Below the pieces are notes generated by a model that was given only the letters and a program-made list of their open reading frames with translations, ran no database searches and had not been told where the DNA came from. Positions 1 to 8,867 of a DNA stretch of 64,000 bases are shown here, in pieces (position 1 is the first letter of the stretch; each line of letters opens with the position of its first letter). Position numbers and translations under genes: made by a program. Source of the stretch: Myxococcales bacterium (GTDB lineage Bacteria > Myxococcota_A > UBA9160 > SMWR01); contig JADFQO010000009.1 of the NCBI GenBank assembly GCA_022561775.1, forward strand, positions 28,496 through 92,495, in the 5' to 3' direction.

Positions 1-85
1 TATGGGCCTCTTCAGCGCTCAAAAATCCGCTGAAGTAGAGGGCAGTCCGAACTCAGCTTCGAGGCCCCTGCTACGCTGCCCAGCC

Positions 86-145
86 ATGAGCGGCGCGTTC
101 ACGATCGGCGAACTCGCGGAAGCGGCGGACGTACCCGCTTCGACT
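86..145 (+). pseudogene. Remnant of a MerR-family regulator N-terminus
   Basis: The about 20 residues starting at the ATG at 86 (FTIGELAEAADVPAST) match the opening helix-turn-helix of MerR-type regulators. The match stops abruptly where the conserved VRYYE segment should follow; the frame then runs on with unrelated sequence. No dimerisation helix or effector domain follows. It looks like a decayed or truncated regulator gene. A chance match cannot be excluded because the stretch is short. Confidence 0.35.
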
Positions 146-265
146 GACCCAGGAAGATTGGGGTGCATCGATGGTTCGAGAGGTCAGCTGCCGCGCGTCC
201 GTGAGCGGGTGCATGCTCCTCGCAATGGCCACTGCTTGCTTGACGAAATCACGGAGACGACCATC

Positions 266-466
266 GTGAAAAAGACACCTACCTTGTTGGCGAGCCTTGC
301 GTGCTTCGGATTTTTTCTTTCCGCTTGCACGACGACCTACCGCGAGAGTGACTTCGCCGACGAGCCCCTCGACGAGCCTACCGGCAAAGCTCCGAATTGC
401 TCGATCCTCGCCGACGAGCCGGGCTGCGAGGTGGAAAGCCCGTTTGACGCTCGCGATGAGCTCTAG
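266..466 (+). CDS. Small lipoprotein, 66 aa, unknown function
   Basis: A GTG start at 266 follows a GGAG-type ribosome site at about 253-256. The product begins with two lysines and a hydrophobic stretch ending in the lipobox LSAC, so it should be exported and lipidated at that cysteine. The mature part is about 45 residues, acidic and Asp/Glu/Pro-rich, with two cysteines that could form a disulphide. The same frame is open upstream to the window edge, but the signal peptide fixes the start here. No family recognised. Confidence 0.55.
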   Translation: MKKTPTLLASLACFGFFLSACTTTYRESDFADEPLDEPTGKAPNCSILADEPGCEVESPFDARDEL

Positions 467-593
467 CCTTCTGCGTGGCTGGGCTCGTCCGCCCAGCCGC
501 GCGGGCTTGGCCGGCTACTCTTCGGTGACGCACCCGAACACTGCAGCAAATCCGGTGGTGCGGGAGCGGCCGGGAGCCGAACGGGAGTTGATC

Positions 594-1883
594 ATGTCGA
601 ATGAGAAGGCCCGTCGCCGGACGCTCCCGGGCGCAGCGACCCGATGCGGGTCTGCGATCCGCCTGATTCTCGCGGCCCTGCTCGTTCTAGCGATGGCCTG
701 CGCCAAGCCGCCGCGTTGGACCTCCCCGGACAGACCATCACCCGCGGACGCCGCCGTTCTTCTCGAGGGCGAAGAAAGCCGCACCGTCCGCGAGCCCTTC
801 CCGGCAGAGGTACCCACGGTTCCCATCCGGAAGAAACTGCGCCCGTGCTGTGCGTTCGGCACCGACCTCAGGGTGAGGGTGGGCGCGGTGCCCATCCCGG
901 GATTTCGCATCGGCAACATCATGGAGCTCGACGAAGTGGGCCCGCACATCTACGACAGCGGCGCGCTCACGCGCTCCAGCCAGGTGGGCACCAGCGGTTT
1001 CCGACACCGCGAGAACAATGGCCTGCTCTACACCTGCCGCGGCGGGTTCATCGATACCGCCCACGTGCGAGACTACATCGACTGGACGCTCTACCTGGGG
1101 ACCGAGCTGGCGCGCAACCTCAACACGGGGGTGACGATCGAATTTCCCGACGAGGGAGGGCAACGGCGCATCGTCGCCCAGCCCGTCGATCAGGACATCA
1201 TCGATCGCTATGGCCCCACACGGGTCACGCTTCGACTGGCCCAGTGGATCGGCTTCCAGCTATCTGTCTGGCACGAGATCGCCACCTGGTTCGGCTGGTC
1301 CTGGTCGAAGACCTTCCCGGAGACCGCCTCGGCATTCTCGCCAGAGGATCTCTACTCGAACATTCTGGGCGTCAAGATCTTGGGGGCACTCGGCCACCGG
1401 CGCTCCGGTCGCACGGAGCACCTCTACAACAGCAGCGTGGACACCTGGCTCGAACTGGTGCTCGAATACCTGGGTCCGGTGCCGAAGTCAGTGGGTGTCG
1501 AGGCCATGCGCTCGGTCGACGAGCACTGGTGGGACTCCAGTCGACGCCTGCCCGACAAGGAGCTCACGCTGCGGCGCCACCTGGACATCGACGACAAGAT
1601 CGCGCCCTGGCTGGTCCCCGCCGCGCTGGCACCCGAGTCGCTGCGCGAGATCTGCGGCGACGATCCCAAGCCCGTCGCAATCGCGAGTCCCGACAGCGTG
1701 TTGGGCGTGAAGCTCTCGAACTGGGTGAACCTGTGGATCGATGTGGACGACAACCTCGCCGCCCAGGTGCCCTTCAGCGAGATCGGGCGAAGGGTGAGCC
1801 AGGCGGATTTCCCGCGCATCATCGAGGCGATCCGCGAGCAGAACCGCGAAGAGTTCGGATCCGCTGCCGACCAGCCCAACTGA
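594..1883 (+). CDS. DUF4056 family lipoprotein
   Basis: The 429-residue protein has an N-terminal hydrophobic segment ending in a lipobox-like AMAC, so it is probably a lipoprotein. The body carries blocks I associate with the DUF4056 family: RPCCAFG near the start, ENNGLLYTCRGGFID, the WHEIATWFGW segment, AFSPEDLYSN and WWDSSRRLPDK. The HEIAT segment resembles a zincin-like helix, but no enzymatic activity is established for the family and I infer none. The start is the ATG at 594 because the signal peptide follows it; the open frame extends further upstream without coding features. An MBL-fold lipoprotein follows about 60 bp downstream. Confidence 0.75.
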   Translation: MSNEKARRRTLPGAATRCGSAIRLILAALLVLAMACAKPPRWTSPDRPSPADAAVLLEGEESRTVREPFPAEVPTVPIRKKLRPCCAFGTDLRVRVGAVPIPGFRIGNIMELDEVGPHIYDSGALTRSSQVGTSGFRHRENNGLLYTCRGGFIDTAHVRDYIDWTLYLGTELARNLNTGVTIEFPDEGGQRRIVAQPVDQDIIDRYGPTRVTLRLAQWIGFQLSVWHEIATWFGWSWSKTFPETASAFSPEDLYSNILGVKILGALGHRRSGRTEHLYNSSVDTWLELVLEYLGPVPKSVGVEAMRSVDEHWWDSSRRLPDKELTLRRHLDIDDKIAPWLVPAALAPESLREICGDDPKPVAIASPDSVLGVKLSNWVNLWIDVDDNLAAQVPFSEIGRRVSQADFPRIIEAIREQNREEFGSAADQPN

Positions 1884-1942
1884 GCGCCCGAGCTGTGAAA
1901 AATCGCATAGGTATCTGGGCTCAACACCAAGGGCTGATCGAA

Positions 1943-2986
1943 ATGTTCCGAGGCGCTCTGCTCACCTGCTTGAGTGCGACGCTGGCCGGATGCGCGGGAT
2001 CGTTGGCCGATCTGACTCCCGTCTCCAACGATCAGCTCGCGTGCGAAGAGCCTGCACCCGGACTACCGCTCGAGATCCGCTATCTCGGAAGCGGAGGGCA
2101 CCTGATCCGCCGTGGGTCTTCGGCGATCCTGACGGCGCCATTTTTTTCGAATCCAAACCTGTTTCGAGTCGCCACAAGCCGCATCTCACCGGATTCCGCT
2201 CGGATTGATTCAGCGGTCGAGAAGATCATCGAGGAAGGGGGACGGCTCGACGATGTCCAGGCGATCCTGGTGGGGCACGCCCACTACGACCACCTGATGG
2301 ACGTTCCCCGTGTCTGGCGCGAGTACGCACCGCAAGCGAGGATCTTTGGATCTCTCACCGTCAAGCACATTCTGCGAGGCTTCGACGTTCCGGATGATCA
2401 AATCGAAACGCTCAATTCGATCGCCGCGAGTCGGTGGGCTGCTGGGCGTTGGGTCACGCTTGGCGATCTGCGTTTCATGGCAATCGAGTCCGAGCACGCT
2501 CCCCACGCATTCGGGATCAAGGTCTACGGTGGGGAAGTTCGCAAGAACCTCTCCCATCCGCCTCGCCGGGCAAACGAGTACAAAGAAGGCCGGACCTTTG
2601 CCTTCCTGATCGATTTCTTGGATCCAGACGGTACTGTGGCCTTCCGCATCCACTACCAGGATGCGGCGAGCAACACGCCGCTAGGCTATCCGCCAACCCT
2701 CTATGGCGACGACCAGCGAAGCGTTGACGTCGCGATCGTATGCGCGGCGTCCTTCAAGCAGGTTCAAGGCTATCCCGAAGGTATCTTGCGAGCCGTCGAC
2801 GCGAGATACGTCATTGTGGGTCACTGGGAGAACTTCTTCGTCTCGCAAGAGAAGCCCCCGCGCCCCGTGCCGATGACCGACGTTGCGGAGTTTGTCGCGC
2901 GCACGGAGCGTGCGCTACCCGAGCATGCTCGGTGGGTGCTCCCCAGGCCTCACGCGGTACTTCGAATCGAACAGTGCGCCCGATGA
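1943..2986 (+). CDS. Metallo-beta-lactamase-fold lipoprotein
   Basis: 347 residues. The N-terminus is a lipoprotein signal peptide with lipobox LAGC, which fixes the start at the ATG at 1943 (AAGGG ribosome site at about 1929). The body has the MBL zinc motif HAHYDHLMD and later histidines typical of the fold (ESEHAPH, VGHWENFF). MBL-fold enzymes are usually dinuclear zinc hydrolases; the substrate here cannot be read. Its stop overlaps the start of the next gene as ATGA, so the two are probably translationally coupled. A periplasmic or outer-membrane-anchored hydrolase is the likely role. Confidence 0.8.
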   Translation: MFRGALLTCLSATLAGCAGSLADLTPVSNDQLACEEPAPGLPLEIRYLGSGGHLIRRGSSAILTAPFFSNPNLFRVATSRISPDSARIDSAVEKIIEEGGRLDDVQAILVGHAHYDHLMDVPRVWREYAPQARIFGSLTVKHILRGFDVPDDQIETLNSIAASRWAAGRWVTLGDLRFMAIESEHAPHAFGIKVYGGEVRKNLSHPPRRANEYKEGRTFAFLIDFLDPDGTVAFRIHYQDAASNTPLGYPPTLYGDDQRSVDVAIVCAASFKQVQGYPEGILRAVDARYVIVGHWENFFVSQEKPPRPVPMTDVAEFVARTERALPEHARWVLPRPHAVLRIEQCAR

Positions 2987-3546
2987 ACGCGATTGCGAAC
3001 AATGTGCGAGACATTCTGGGGGGCATGATGCCACTGATGCGTTCCAAATCGACACGGACTGCGCGGGCACGAAACCGGCTTCGGCTCCAGAACTGCGCGA
3101 TGGTCGCGTTCGCGATCGGCGGATGCGCTCAGTCCGCGGTGCCCGTCGCGACCCAGCACCCAACCACCAACGAGCCGCGACAGCACGTCCTCGTACGCTT
3201 TTCGAACATGAGCCTGCGTCCGTCGGTCGCGCAGGTCGTCGAGGGGGGGACCGTCGCGTGGACCAATTTGTCGAGCAATCGCGGTGGCGTGGTCTCATTT
3301 CCGCTGAGCGTCGTCGACCACTTTACCTGTGGTGAACTGCGGCCGGTCTTCTACAAGACCGCGGACCGCCTCGTATCGATCCCGATCACCGGCGGTTCCG
3401 GGGGTGTGGCGCTGCCCTGCCCCCTCGAGCCCGGCGAGTACGCGTATCGGCTCAACCTCTTCCGCGGTTTGCGTCGGATCGGGCCGTCGGTTTCCAATAT
3501 CGACAACCCCGACCTCAGCCTGCCTGGGAAGATCATCGTGAAATGA
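2983..3546 (+). CDS. Cupredoxin-like lipoprotein lacking obvious copper ligands
   Basis: 187 residues, starting at an ATG that overlaps the previous stop by 4 bp. A hydrophobic segment ends in IGGC, a plausible lipobox, but it lies about 50 residues in after an Arg-rich stretch, so a later start is possible. The body has a plastocyanin-like pattern (VEGGTVAWTNLSS, then LEPGEYAYRLNL, ending in GKIIVK). The usual His after the WTN strand and the Cys-x-x-His-x-x-x-x-Met ligand loop are not present in recognisable form. It may be a copper-free cupredoxin fold serving as partner of the overlapping MBL protein. That role is inference. Confidence 0.55.
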   Translation: MNAIANNVRDILGGMMPLMRSKSTRTARARNRLRLQNCAMVAFAIGGCAQSAVPVATQHPTTNEPRQHVLVRFSNMSLRPSVAQVVEGGTVAWTNLSSNRGGVVSFPLSVVDHFTCGELRPVFYKTADRLVSIPITGGSGGVALPCPLEPGEYAYRLNLFRGLRRIGPSVSNIDNPDLSLPGKIIVK

Positions 3547-3662
3547 ACGCCGGCGACGGTCGACGGCCAGGTGTTCGGGTCGTGCGGATCGGCAGAATGC
3601 CGTAGGCTTCAAAAGCCTGGAGAGCCCTCCTCGGCAAGCGACGACCGGAGGCCTGCCAACGG

Positions 3663-4595
3663 ATGCCGGACAGAAAACCGCTCACACAGCACGGCTTCCT
3701 CGAGCTACCAGTCACACGCGACCTGTCGGAGATCAGCGCCGATGTCGCCATTCTTGGCGTACCCTACGACCTCGCGACGACCGGGCGCGCGGGCACCCGA
3801 GAGGGACCACAAGGAGTGCGCCGGGCCTCGTGGCAGATGAGCTGGGAGGCGCGCCGCTGGCCCTGGCGGTTTGCGCTCGGTGACCGGCTGAGCGTGATCG
3901 ATTACGGCGATGTGATCTTCGATCCGGGCAACAACCAACAGATGGTGGAGGTGCTCCAGCAGGACGCTCGAACGCTGCTCGCGGCGGGAAAGACCATTCT
4001 TTCGCTCGGAGGGGATCACTACATCTCGCTCCCACTGTTGCGGGAGCACCACGCGGTGTACGGCCCGATCTCGCTCGTCCACTTCGACGCCCACACCGAC
4101 ACCGAGCCGGTCGAGGGCACCTTCAATCACGGCAGTATGTTTCGAGAGGCGCTCGAGGAAGGCCTGCTCGATCCCGCCCACTCGGTGCAGATCGGAATCC
4201 GCACCGAGTACGAGTACGACGATCACCCTTTCACGGTGCTCGACGCTGCGTGGGTCAATCTTCATCCAGCACGAGAGGCGGGGGAGGTAATTCGCCGCGT
4301 CATCGGAGAAACACCCGCGTATGTCACGTTCGATATCGACTGTCTCGACCCCGCGTTTGCACCGGGAACCGGGACGCCCGTTCCGGGAGGGATCTCGACC
4401 GAGCGCATACTCGAGATCCTGAGAGAGCTCGTGGGATGCAACCTGATCGGAATGGATGTGGTCGAAGTGGCACCCGCCTACGATCACGCCGAACTCGCGG
4501 CTCTTGCCGCCGCGACGATCGCGCTCGAACTCCTCTACGTCAAAGCCGCCAAGCCCGCGGACCTGGTTGCGGCACGAGCGACCGGCAACCTCTAG
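3663..4595 (+). CDS. speB: Agmatinase/arginase-family ureohydrolase
   Basis: 310 residues, usual for the family. All manganese-binding motifs of ureohydrolases are visible: GGDHYISLPLL, the aspartate-rich DAHTDT, and FDIDCLDPAFAPGTG, followed by the EVAPAYD block. These enzymes hydrolyse guanidino compounds to urea; agmatinase (putrescine synthesis) is the most common assignment for this type, but formiminoglutamase or guanidinobutyrase cannot be excluded. A GGAGG ribosome site lies at about 3647. The gene is followed after 12 bp by a serine hydrolase on the same strand, so the two are probably co-transcribed. Confidence 0.85.
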   Translation: MPDRKPLTQHGFLELPVTRDLSEISADVAILGVPYDLATTGRAGTREGPQGVRRASWQMSWEARRWPWRFALGDRLSVIDYGDVIFDPGNNQQMVEVLQQDARTLLAAGKTILSLGGDHYISLPLLREHHAVYGPISLVHFDAHTDTEPVEGTFNHGSMFREALEEGLLDPAHSVQIGIRTEYEYDDHPFTVLDAAWVNLHPAREAGEVIRRVIGETPAYVTFDIDCLDPAFAPGTGTPVPGGISTERILEILRELVGCNLIGMDVVEVAPAYDHAELAALAAATIALELLYVKAAKPADLVAARATGNL

Positions 4596-4607
4596 GCAGA
4601 GTGGAAA

Positions 4608-5693
4608 TTGAGCGATCGCTTCGAGGCTCTTCGGCGGGAGATGCAGCGGCAGGTCGACGAGGGCATCCGTCCGTCGATCCAGGTTGCCGTCGACTGGCGG
4701 GGCGAATTGGTCTTCGACGAGGCCATCGGAGCGGATGCGACCCGGGATTCCAACTACCTGCTCTGGAGTTCCACCAAACCCCTGGTCGCCGTCGCGCTGC
4801 TTCAGATCATCGATGAGGGCGGCGCGAAGTTGCGAGACCGCGTCCGCAGCTACATTCCCGAATTCGGGGTGCGAGGCAAGGAGACCTGCACGATCGCCCA
4901 CCTTCTCTCGCACCGCGGCGGTTTCCCGGATTCTGGCAAACTCATGAAAGCGCTGGGCCGTTTTTCCCGCAACTGGGATGAAGCACTGGCCGCCGTCTGC
5001 GACATGGAAGCCCAGTGGGAGCCCGGCAAGGATCGCGGCTACCACCCCTCTTCCAGTTGGTTCATCGTAGGAGAATTGATTCAACGACTGCGTGGCCGCC
5101 CGCTCTGGGAGACGTTACGCGAGCGGGTGCTCGACCCGGTAGGTATCGCGGCCGACGGGTTTTCGCTGGGGAATCCCGAAGTACTCAGTCAGCCCGCGAT
5201 GCGGGTGAGCACGCTCCAGGAAAAAAGCGCACCCGTCGACGCCAGCTGGTGGAACGATCCCGCGACCCATCGTGCGGTGATTCCGGGTGGCAATGGCGTG
5301 TCGCGTGCCAACCAGGTGGTCCGCTTTTATCGCGCGATGTTGAACGCAGGCGAGGGAAGCGGCGGTCGCTTGCTCTCGCCAGAAATGGTTCGAATCGCCA
5401 CCTTTCCCCAAGTGGTTGGAATCATCGACCGAACCTTCCTGATCGACGTCCCCTGGGGTCTCGGGTTCCGGCTCAAACACGCGATTCCGACAATGGACGA
5501 CTTTGGTCAGACCGCGACCCCCGGCACCTTTGGTCACGGGGGACACTTCCTGGTGAACACCGCCTGGGGGGATCCCGGCAAAGATCTCGCCGCCTGCATT
5601 CTTTCCAACGGTCTCACTTCACCGCGCACCGGAACCCGGGCGGTGATCGCGCTGTCGCAAGCGATCCACGACGCCGTGGACGCGTCGACTTAG
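4608..5693 (+). CDS. Serine hydrolase of the beta-lactamase class C / esterase family
   Basis: 361 residues with a TTG start at 4608. The class-C signature is present: S-x-x-K (SSTK, residues 54-57), a tyrosine motif near GYHPSSSWF, and the late HGG (FGHGGHF). No signal peptide is seen, so it is likely cytoplasmic and an esterase or peptidase rather than a secreted antibiotic-degrading enzyme. It follows the ureohydrolase by 12 bp. Its TAG stop overlaps the TAA stop of convergent pyrF. Confidence 0.8.
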   Translation: MSDRFEALRREMQRQVDEGIRPSIQVAVDWRGELVFDEAIGADATRDSNYLLWSSTKPLVAVALLQIIDEGGAKLRDRVRSYIPEFGVRGKETCTIAHLLSHRGGFPDSGKLMKALGRFSRNWDEALAAVCDMEAQWEPGKDRGYHPSSSWFIVGELIQRLRGRPLWETLRERVLDPVGIAADGFSLGNPEVLSQPAMRVSTLQEKSAPVDASWWNDPATHRAVIPGGNGVSRANQVVRFYRAMLNAGEGSGGRLLSPEMVRIATFPQVVGIIDRTFLIDVPWGLGFRLKHAIPTMDDFGQTATPGTFGHGGHFLVNTAWGDPGKDLAACILSNGLTSPRTGTRAVIALSQAIHDAVDAST

Positions 5694-6574
5694 CGGACGG
5701 CCTCGCCGAGCCGGTCGATGGCTTGGTCGAGTGCGGCTTCGAACCCCGTCTCCCAGGATTCGCACGCTGGGTATAGGATGGCCCGCGAGGAATTGACGAT
5801 TCCGCCCTCGCGCCCGCCGCTTCCCGCGCGAAATGCGCGAACCGCCTGCTCGGCACCCGCACCCTGGGCGCCAAAGCCCGGCACGAGAAAGAGCGCCTCG
5901 GGGAGCCGTTGCCGCACCCGGTCGGCCTGCTCGGCGTAGTTTGCGCCGACGACCACACCGAGCGACGACCAACCCGTATTCGGCCCGACGAGGCGCCGGC
6001 AATCGTCCGCGAGCATTTCGGCGACCGCTTCGAAGACCGTCGCGGTTTCGAGCGATCGATCCTGAAGATCGCCCGAGCCCGGATTGCTGGTCTTCACGAG
6101 CACGAAGAGGCCCCGGCCGTGGGAGCTGCATCGCTCGATGAATGGAGTCAGGGCGTCGCGGCCCAGATAGGGATTGACCGTGATCGCATCCACGCCGAGA
6201 CCTGCGTCGGGATCGAGGTAGGCTCGCGCGTAACCTTCGGCGGTCGATCCGATATCGCCGCGTTTCGCGTCGAGAACGACCAACAAATTGCGAGCGCGAC
6301 AGCGATCGACGAGGACTTCGAGGACCTGAAGGCCGCGCCATCCCAATTGCTCGAACAGCGCGATCTGCGGCTTGACGACGGCGACCCGCTTTTCGAGCCG
6401 GTCGATGACCTCGGCGCAGAAGGCCTGCACGGCCTCGGACGTCGCCGGATCTACCGGACGCATCGAGCCCTTGCGAAACGCTGAGGGAATCCGATCGAGG
6501 TGGGGATCCAACCCGACACAGAGCGGATGTCCGAGCTCGCGAACCCGCCCGATCAACTCATCTGCAAAATGCAC
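5690..6574 (-). CDS. pyrF: Orotidine 5'-phosphate decarboxylase
   Basis: 294 residues, ATG start. It catalyses the last step of UMP synthesis. The catalytic Asp-Lys-Asp block is clear (VLDAKRGDIGST), followed by EGYARAYL and, near the end, PGFGAQGAG, typical of the longer type-2 PyrF found in actinobacteria, archaea and myxobacteria rather than the about 230-residue enterobacterial type. It is convergent with the serine hydrolase and overlaps it by 4 bp. No other pyrimidine gene is adjacent. Confidence 0.93.
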   Translation of the reverse strand: MHFADELIGRVRELGHPLCVGLDPHLDRIPSAFRKGSMRPVDPATSEAVQAFCAEVIDRLEKRVAVVKPQIALFEQLGWRGLQVLEVLVDRCRARNLLVVLDAKRGDIGSTAEGYARAYLDPDAGLGVDAITVNPYLGRDALTPFIERCSSHGRGLFVLVKTSNPGSGDLQDRSLETATVFEAVAEMLADDCRRLVGPNTGWSSLGVVVGANYAEQADRVRQRLPEALFLVPGFGAQGAGAEQAVRAFRAGSGGREGGIVNSSRAILYPACESWETGFEAALDQAIDRLGEAVR

Positions 6575-6731
6575 GGCCCTAGGATACTCCAGTCCACTGC
6601 GAACCGAACTCGCCCCACCGGCAGCCTTCGTTCTTCGCGTTGTCCGGGCACTCGGATTGCGCGGAAGCGTGCGGGGCCGGCGGCGGTCGCTCCGCGAACC
6701 ATGGGCTCCTCAATCCGCCCGCTACCACACT

Positions 6732-7544
6732 TCAGGAACCGAGTTCCCGCTTTTGAAAGGTCGCAAGCAGGATCAGCACGCTCGCGACTACCCAGAACCC
6801 GAGCTTCAAAGCCATGATCGTTGGATCGACATCCGGAACCACCGGGGCGATCCACGGTTGGAGCGCCACCACAACCGCCGTACACAGCGGTGGTGTGAAG
6901 TGCTGCAGGATATTCCCCAGCCTTCCAAGTGACGCCCCGAACAGCGTGAAGACATTGACGAAGGTAATCGCGCCGACGAAGAAGAGAACACTCATTGCGG
7001 TCGCGATCCGCGCGAGGAAAAGCGACAGAGTCATCGCCAGCGCCGCTACCACGAGGGCGCCGGCCACGCAGGCGAGCCCAGCCCAGATTGCCGCACCCAG
7101 GGAAACACCATTTCGGAGGTGCAGGAGATAGGTGCTCACGGTCAGCACCACCGCACCCGTACCGGTTGCGATCCCGAGCGCGCCCGCCAGGCGCGCGAGC
7201 GCAAACTCGCTGCGCCGCACGGGACGGGCCAGGATCAGATTGGCGGATCCATCAAAAACGGTTTCGGCGAGATGATCCGAGGCCAACAATCCGGCGAGCA
7301 CCATCGTCCAGAGAGACAGCACGGTAAAGATCAGCATTCCGGCCCAACCGGAAATTTCGTGGACCGAAACCTGTTCGCCGCCACGAACGATCTGGCTCGA
7401 GCCCGCGCAGGAGGTGCAGCTGTCCACGGCCAACAGCGAGAGCAGCGCGAAAACCACGATGACGGGTACGATTCGCCGTCGCATCGCATCGCGAAACGCC
7501 TCACTGGCCAGCTCAGAAAAAACGCTGGTCGCGGCGTGTCTCAT
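6732..7544 (-). CDS. ABC-2 type transporter permease
   Basis: 270 residues with about six hydrophobic helices and an RPVRRSEF segment typical of NosY/GldF-like ABC-2 permeases. The start overlaps the stop of the upstream ATPase gene by 4 bp, so the two form a coupled pair. Substrate unknown; such pairs export small molecules or act in copper, Na+ or gliding systems. A CxxC-type pair in the first periplasmic loop (DSCTSCAGS) is unusual. Confidence 0.8.
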   Translation of the reverse strand: MRHAATSVFSELASEAFRDAMRRRIVPVIVVFALLSLLAVDSCTSCAGSSQIVRGGEQVSVHEISGWAGMLIFTVLSLWTMVLAGLLASDHLAETVFDGSANLILARPVRRSEFALARLAGALGIATGTGAVVLTVSTYLLHLRNGVSLGAAIWAGLACVAGALVVAALAMTLSLFLARIATAMSVLFFVGAITFVNVFTLFGASLGRLGNILQHFTPPLCTAVVVALQPWIAPVVPDVDPTIMALKLGFWVVASVLILLATFQKRELGS

Positions 7545-8251
7545 CTGCGGACCAGCCGCACGAACGCATCCTCGAGGGTCTCTCCCTCTTCCACGAGTTC
7601 GTCGATCCCGCCTCTGGCGACCAGCGTTCCCTCATCGATGATCGCGACTTGATCGCAGGTGCGCTCGACCTCCGAGAGCAGGTGCGAACTCATGAGTATC
7701 GAACAGCCTCTCTCTCGCGCCGCGAGGATCCAGTCGCGCGCGTCGCGAACGCCGATCGGATCCAATCCGGAGGTCGGCTCGTCGAAAATCAGCAGCTTCG
7801 GCTTGGCGAGAAAGGCCTGCGCGAAGCCGACGCGCTGGATCAATCCCTTCGAGAGAGAGCCGAGCCGGTTGAGTGCGCGCGCAGACAGACCGGTCTGCTC
7901 CAGCACAGCCTCGACATCGCTCTCGAGTTCCGCTCCGTGTAGACCCGCGAGAGCTGCGTGATGTCTCAAGAAGGAGAGCACCGTCATGCGACCCGGCAAG
8001 GTCAGGCGCTCCGGGAGATAGGCGACACCGATCCGAGAGGCTGGATCACGGGGCGACAGCCCCTGAAGCCGAACGGTTCCCGCGCTGGCCTTGGTGAATC
8101 CGAGCAGCATTCGCAGGGCGCTGGTCTTGCCGGCGCCGTTCGGGCCCAACAACCCGAGCGCCGAGCCAGTGGCGAGCGAGAGGTCGACATCGCGAAGTGC
8201 GTAGCGCTGGCCGTAGCACTTGGTGACGCCGACGAGCTCTAGCGCGAACAT
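7541..8251 (-). CDS. ABC transporter ATP-binding protein
   Basis: 236 residues. Walker A is GPNGAGKTS, Walker B is LLIFDEPTSGLDP, and the signature is LSKGLIQRV, a variant of LSGGQ common in CcmA/NosF-like ATPases. It energises the ABC-2 permease encoded immediately downstream with a 4-bp overlap. The start is an ATG at 8251. Confidence 0.9.
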   Translation of the reverse strand: MFALELVGVTKCYGQRYALRDVDLSLATGSALGLLGPNGAGKTSALRMLLGFTKASAGTVRLQGLSPRDPASRIGVAYLPERLTLPGRMTVLSFLRHHAALAGLHGAELESDVEAVLEQTGLSARALNRLGSLSKGLIQRVGFAQAFLAKPKLLIFDEPTSGLDPIGVRDARDWILAARERGCSILMSSHLLSEVERTCDQVAIIDEGTLVARGGIDELVEEGETLEDAFVRLVRR

Positions 8252-8266
8252 CGCCGTAGCGATCGA

Positions 8267-8614
8267 TTACGCGCCGGTTCGGCGACGGACGGTCTTGACG
8301 CCACCCAGCGCCTTGAACTGCATGACCCGGCGCAGGCTGGAGTTGGCAACCGCTGAACTCTCGGTCGAGAGCGCGCGCTTGAGGGCTTCGAAATCGCCGG
8401 ACTGCTGGAAGGCTTCGACGGCGTCGATCTGCGTCCGGGAGGGCCGCTGGGGGGACCGTGGACCGCGCGAGGTATCCGCCTCGTAATCGCGCTGAAACGC
8501 CTCCGGGCTGAATCCACGTTTCTCGAGGATGCGTTTCACCTTGGGTGCGGCGAGCACCTTGGACCAGAATTCCTCGGGAGCCTTGCCGCCACCGGTACGC
8601 TTAGAGATAGCCAT
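8267..8614 (-). CDS. Hypothetical basic protein, 115 aa
   Basis: The ATG at 8614 is preceded by an AAGGGA ribosome site; the open frame continues upstream with poor coding character. The product is soluble and rich in Lys/Arg, with a predicted helical stretch (EAFQQSGDFEALKRALST) and a basic tail ending RRRTG. It lies 15 bp upstream of the ABC ATPase on the same strand. No family recognised; a nucleic-acid-binding role is only a guess from charge. Confidence 0.6.
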   Translation of the reverse strand: MAISKRTGGGKAPEEFWSKVLAAPKVKRILEKRGFSPEAFQRDYEADTSRGPRSPQRPSRTQIDAVEAFQQSGDFEALKRALSTESSAVANSSLRRVMQFKALGGVKTVRRRTGA

Positions 8615-8867
8615 ATCATTCCCTTTTGGAAGGTTTGACGCTGATTTTACGCGATGCTCTCTAACTGCGCGGTAGAGAACCCAACTTTTATCTCTGCCAA
8701 ACACAGCTTGGATGGAGGCCGATTGATCTCCGTTAAGAGGCATACTATCGCATAGAATTCGACTGCGGCAAATAGCGGCATCGACGCTGGTGATATTGCT
8801 GCTCTTCGATAGCCTGTAGCGTCCCGCTCGGCGATCCCTGGCACGACCGCGATACTGCAGAGGACAG

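Noticed and set aside
3705..5084. 459-codon minus-strand open frame opposite the ureohydrolase and serine hydrolase genes
   Set aside because: It spans two genes with clear catalytic motifs on the other strand and has no recognisable domain.
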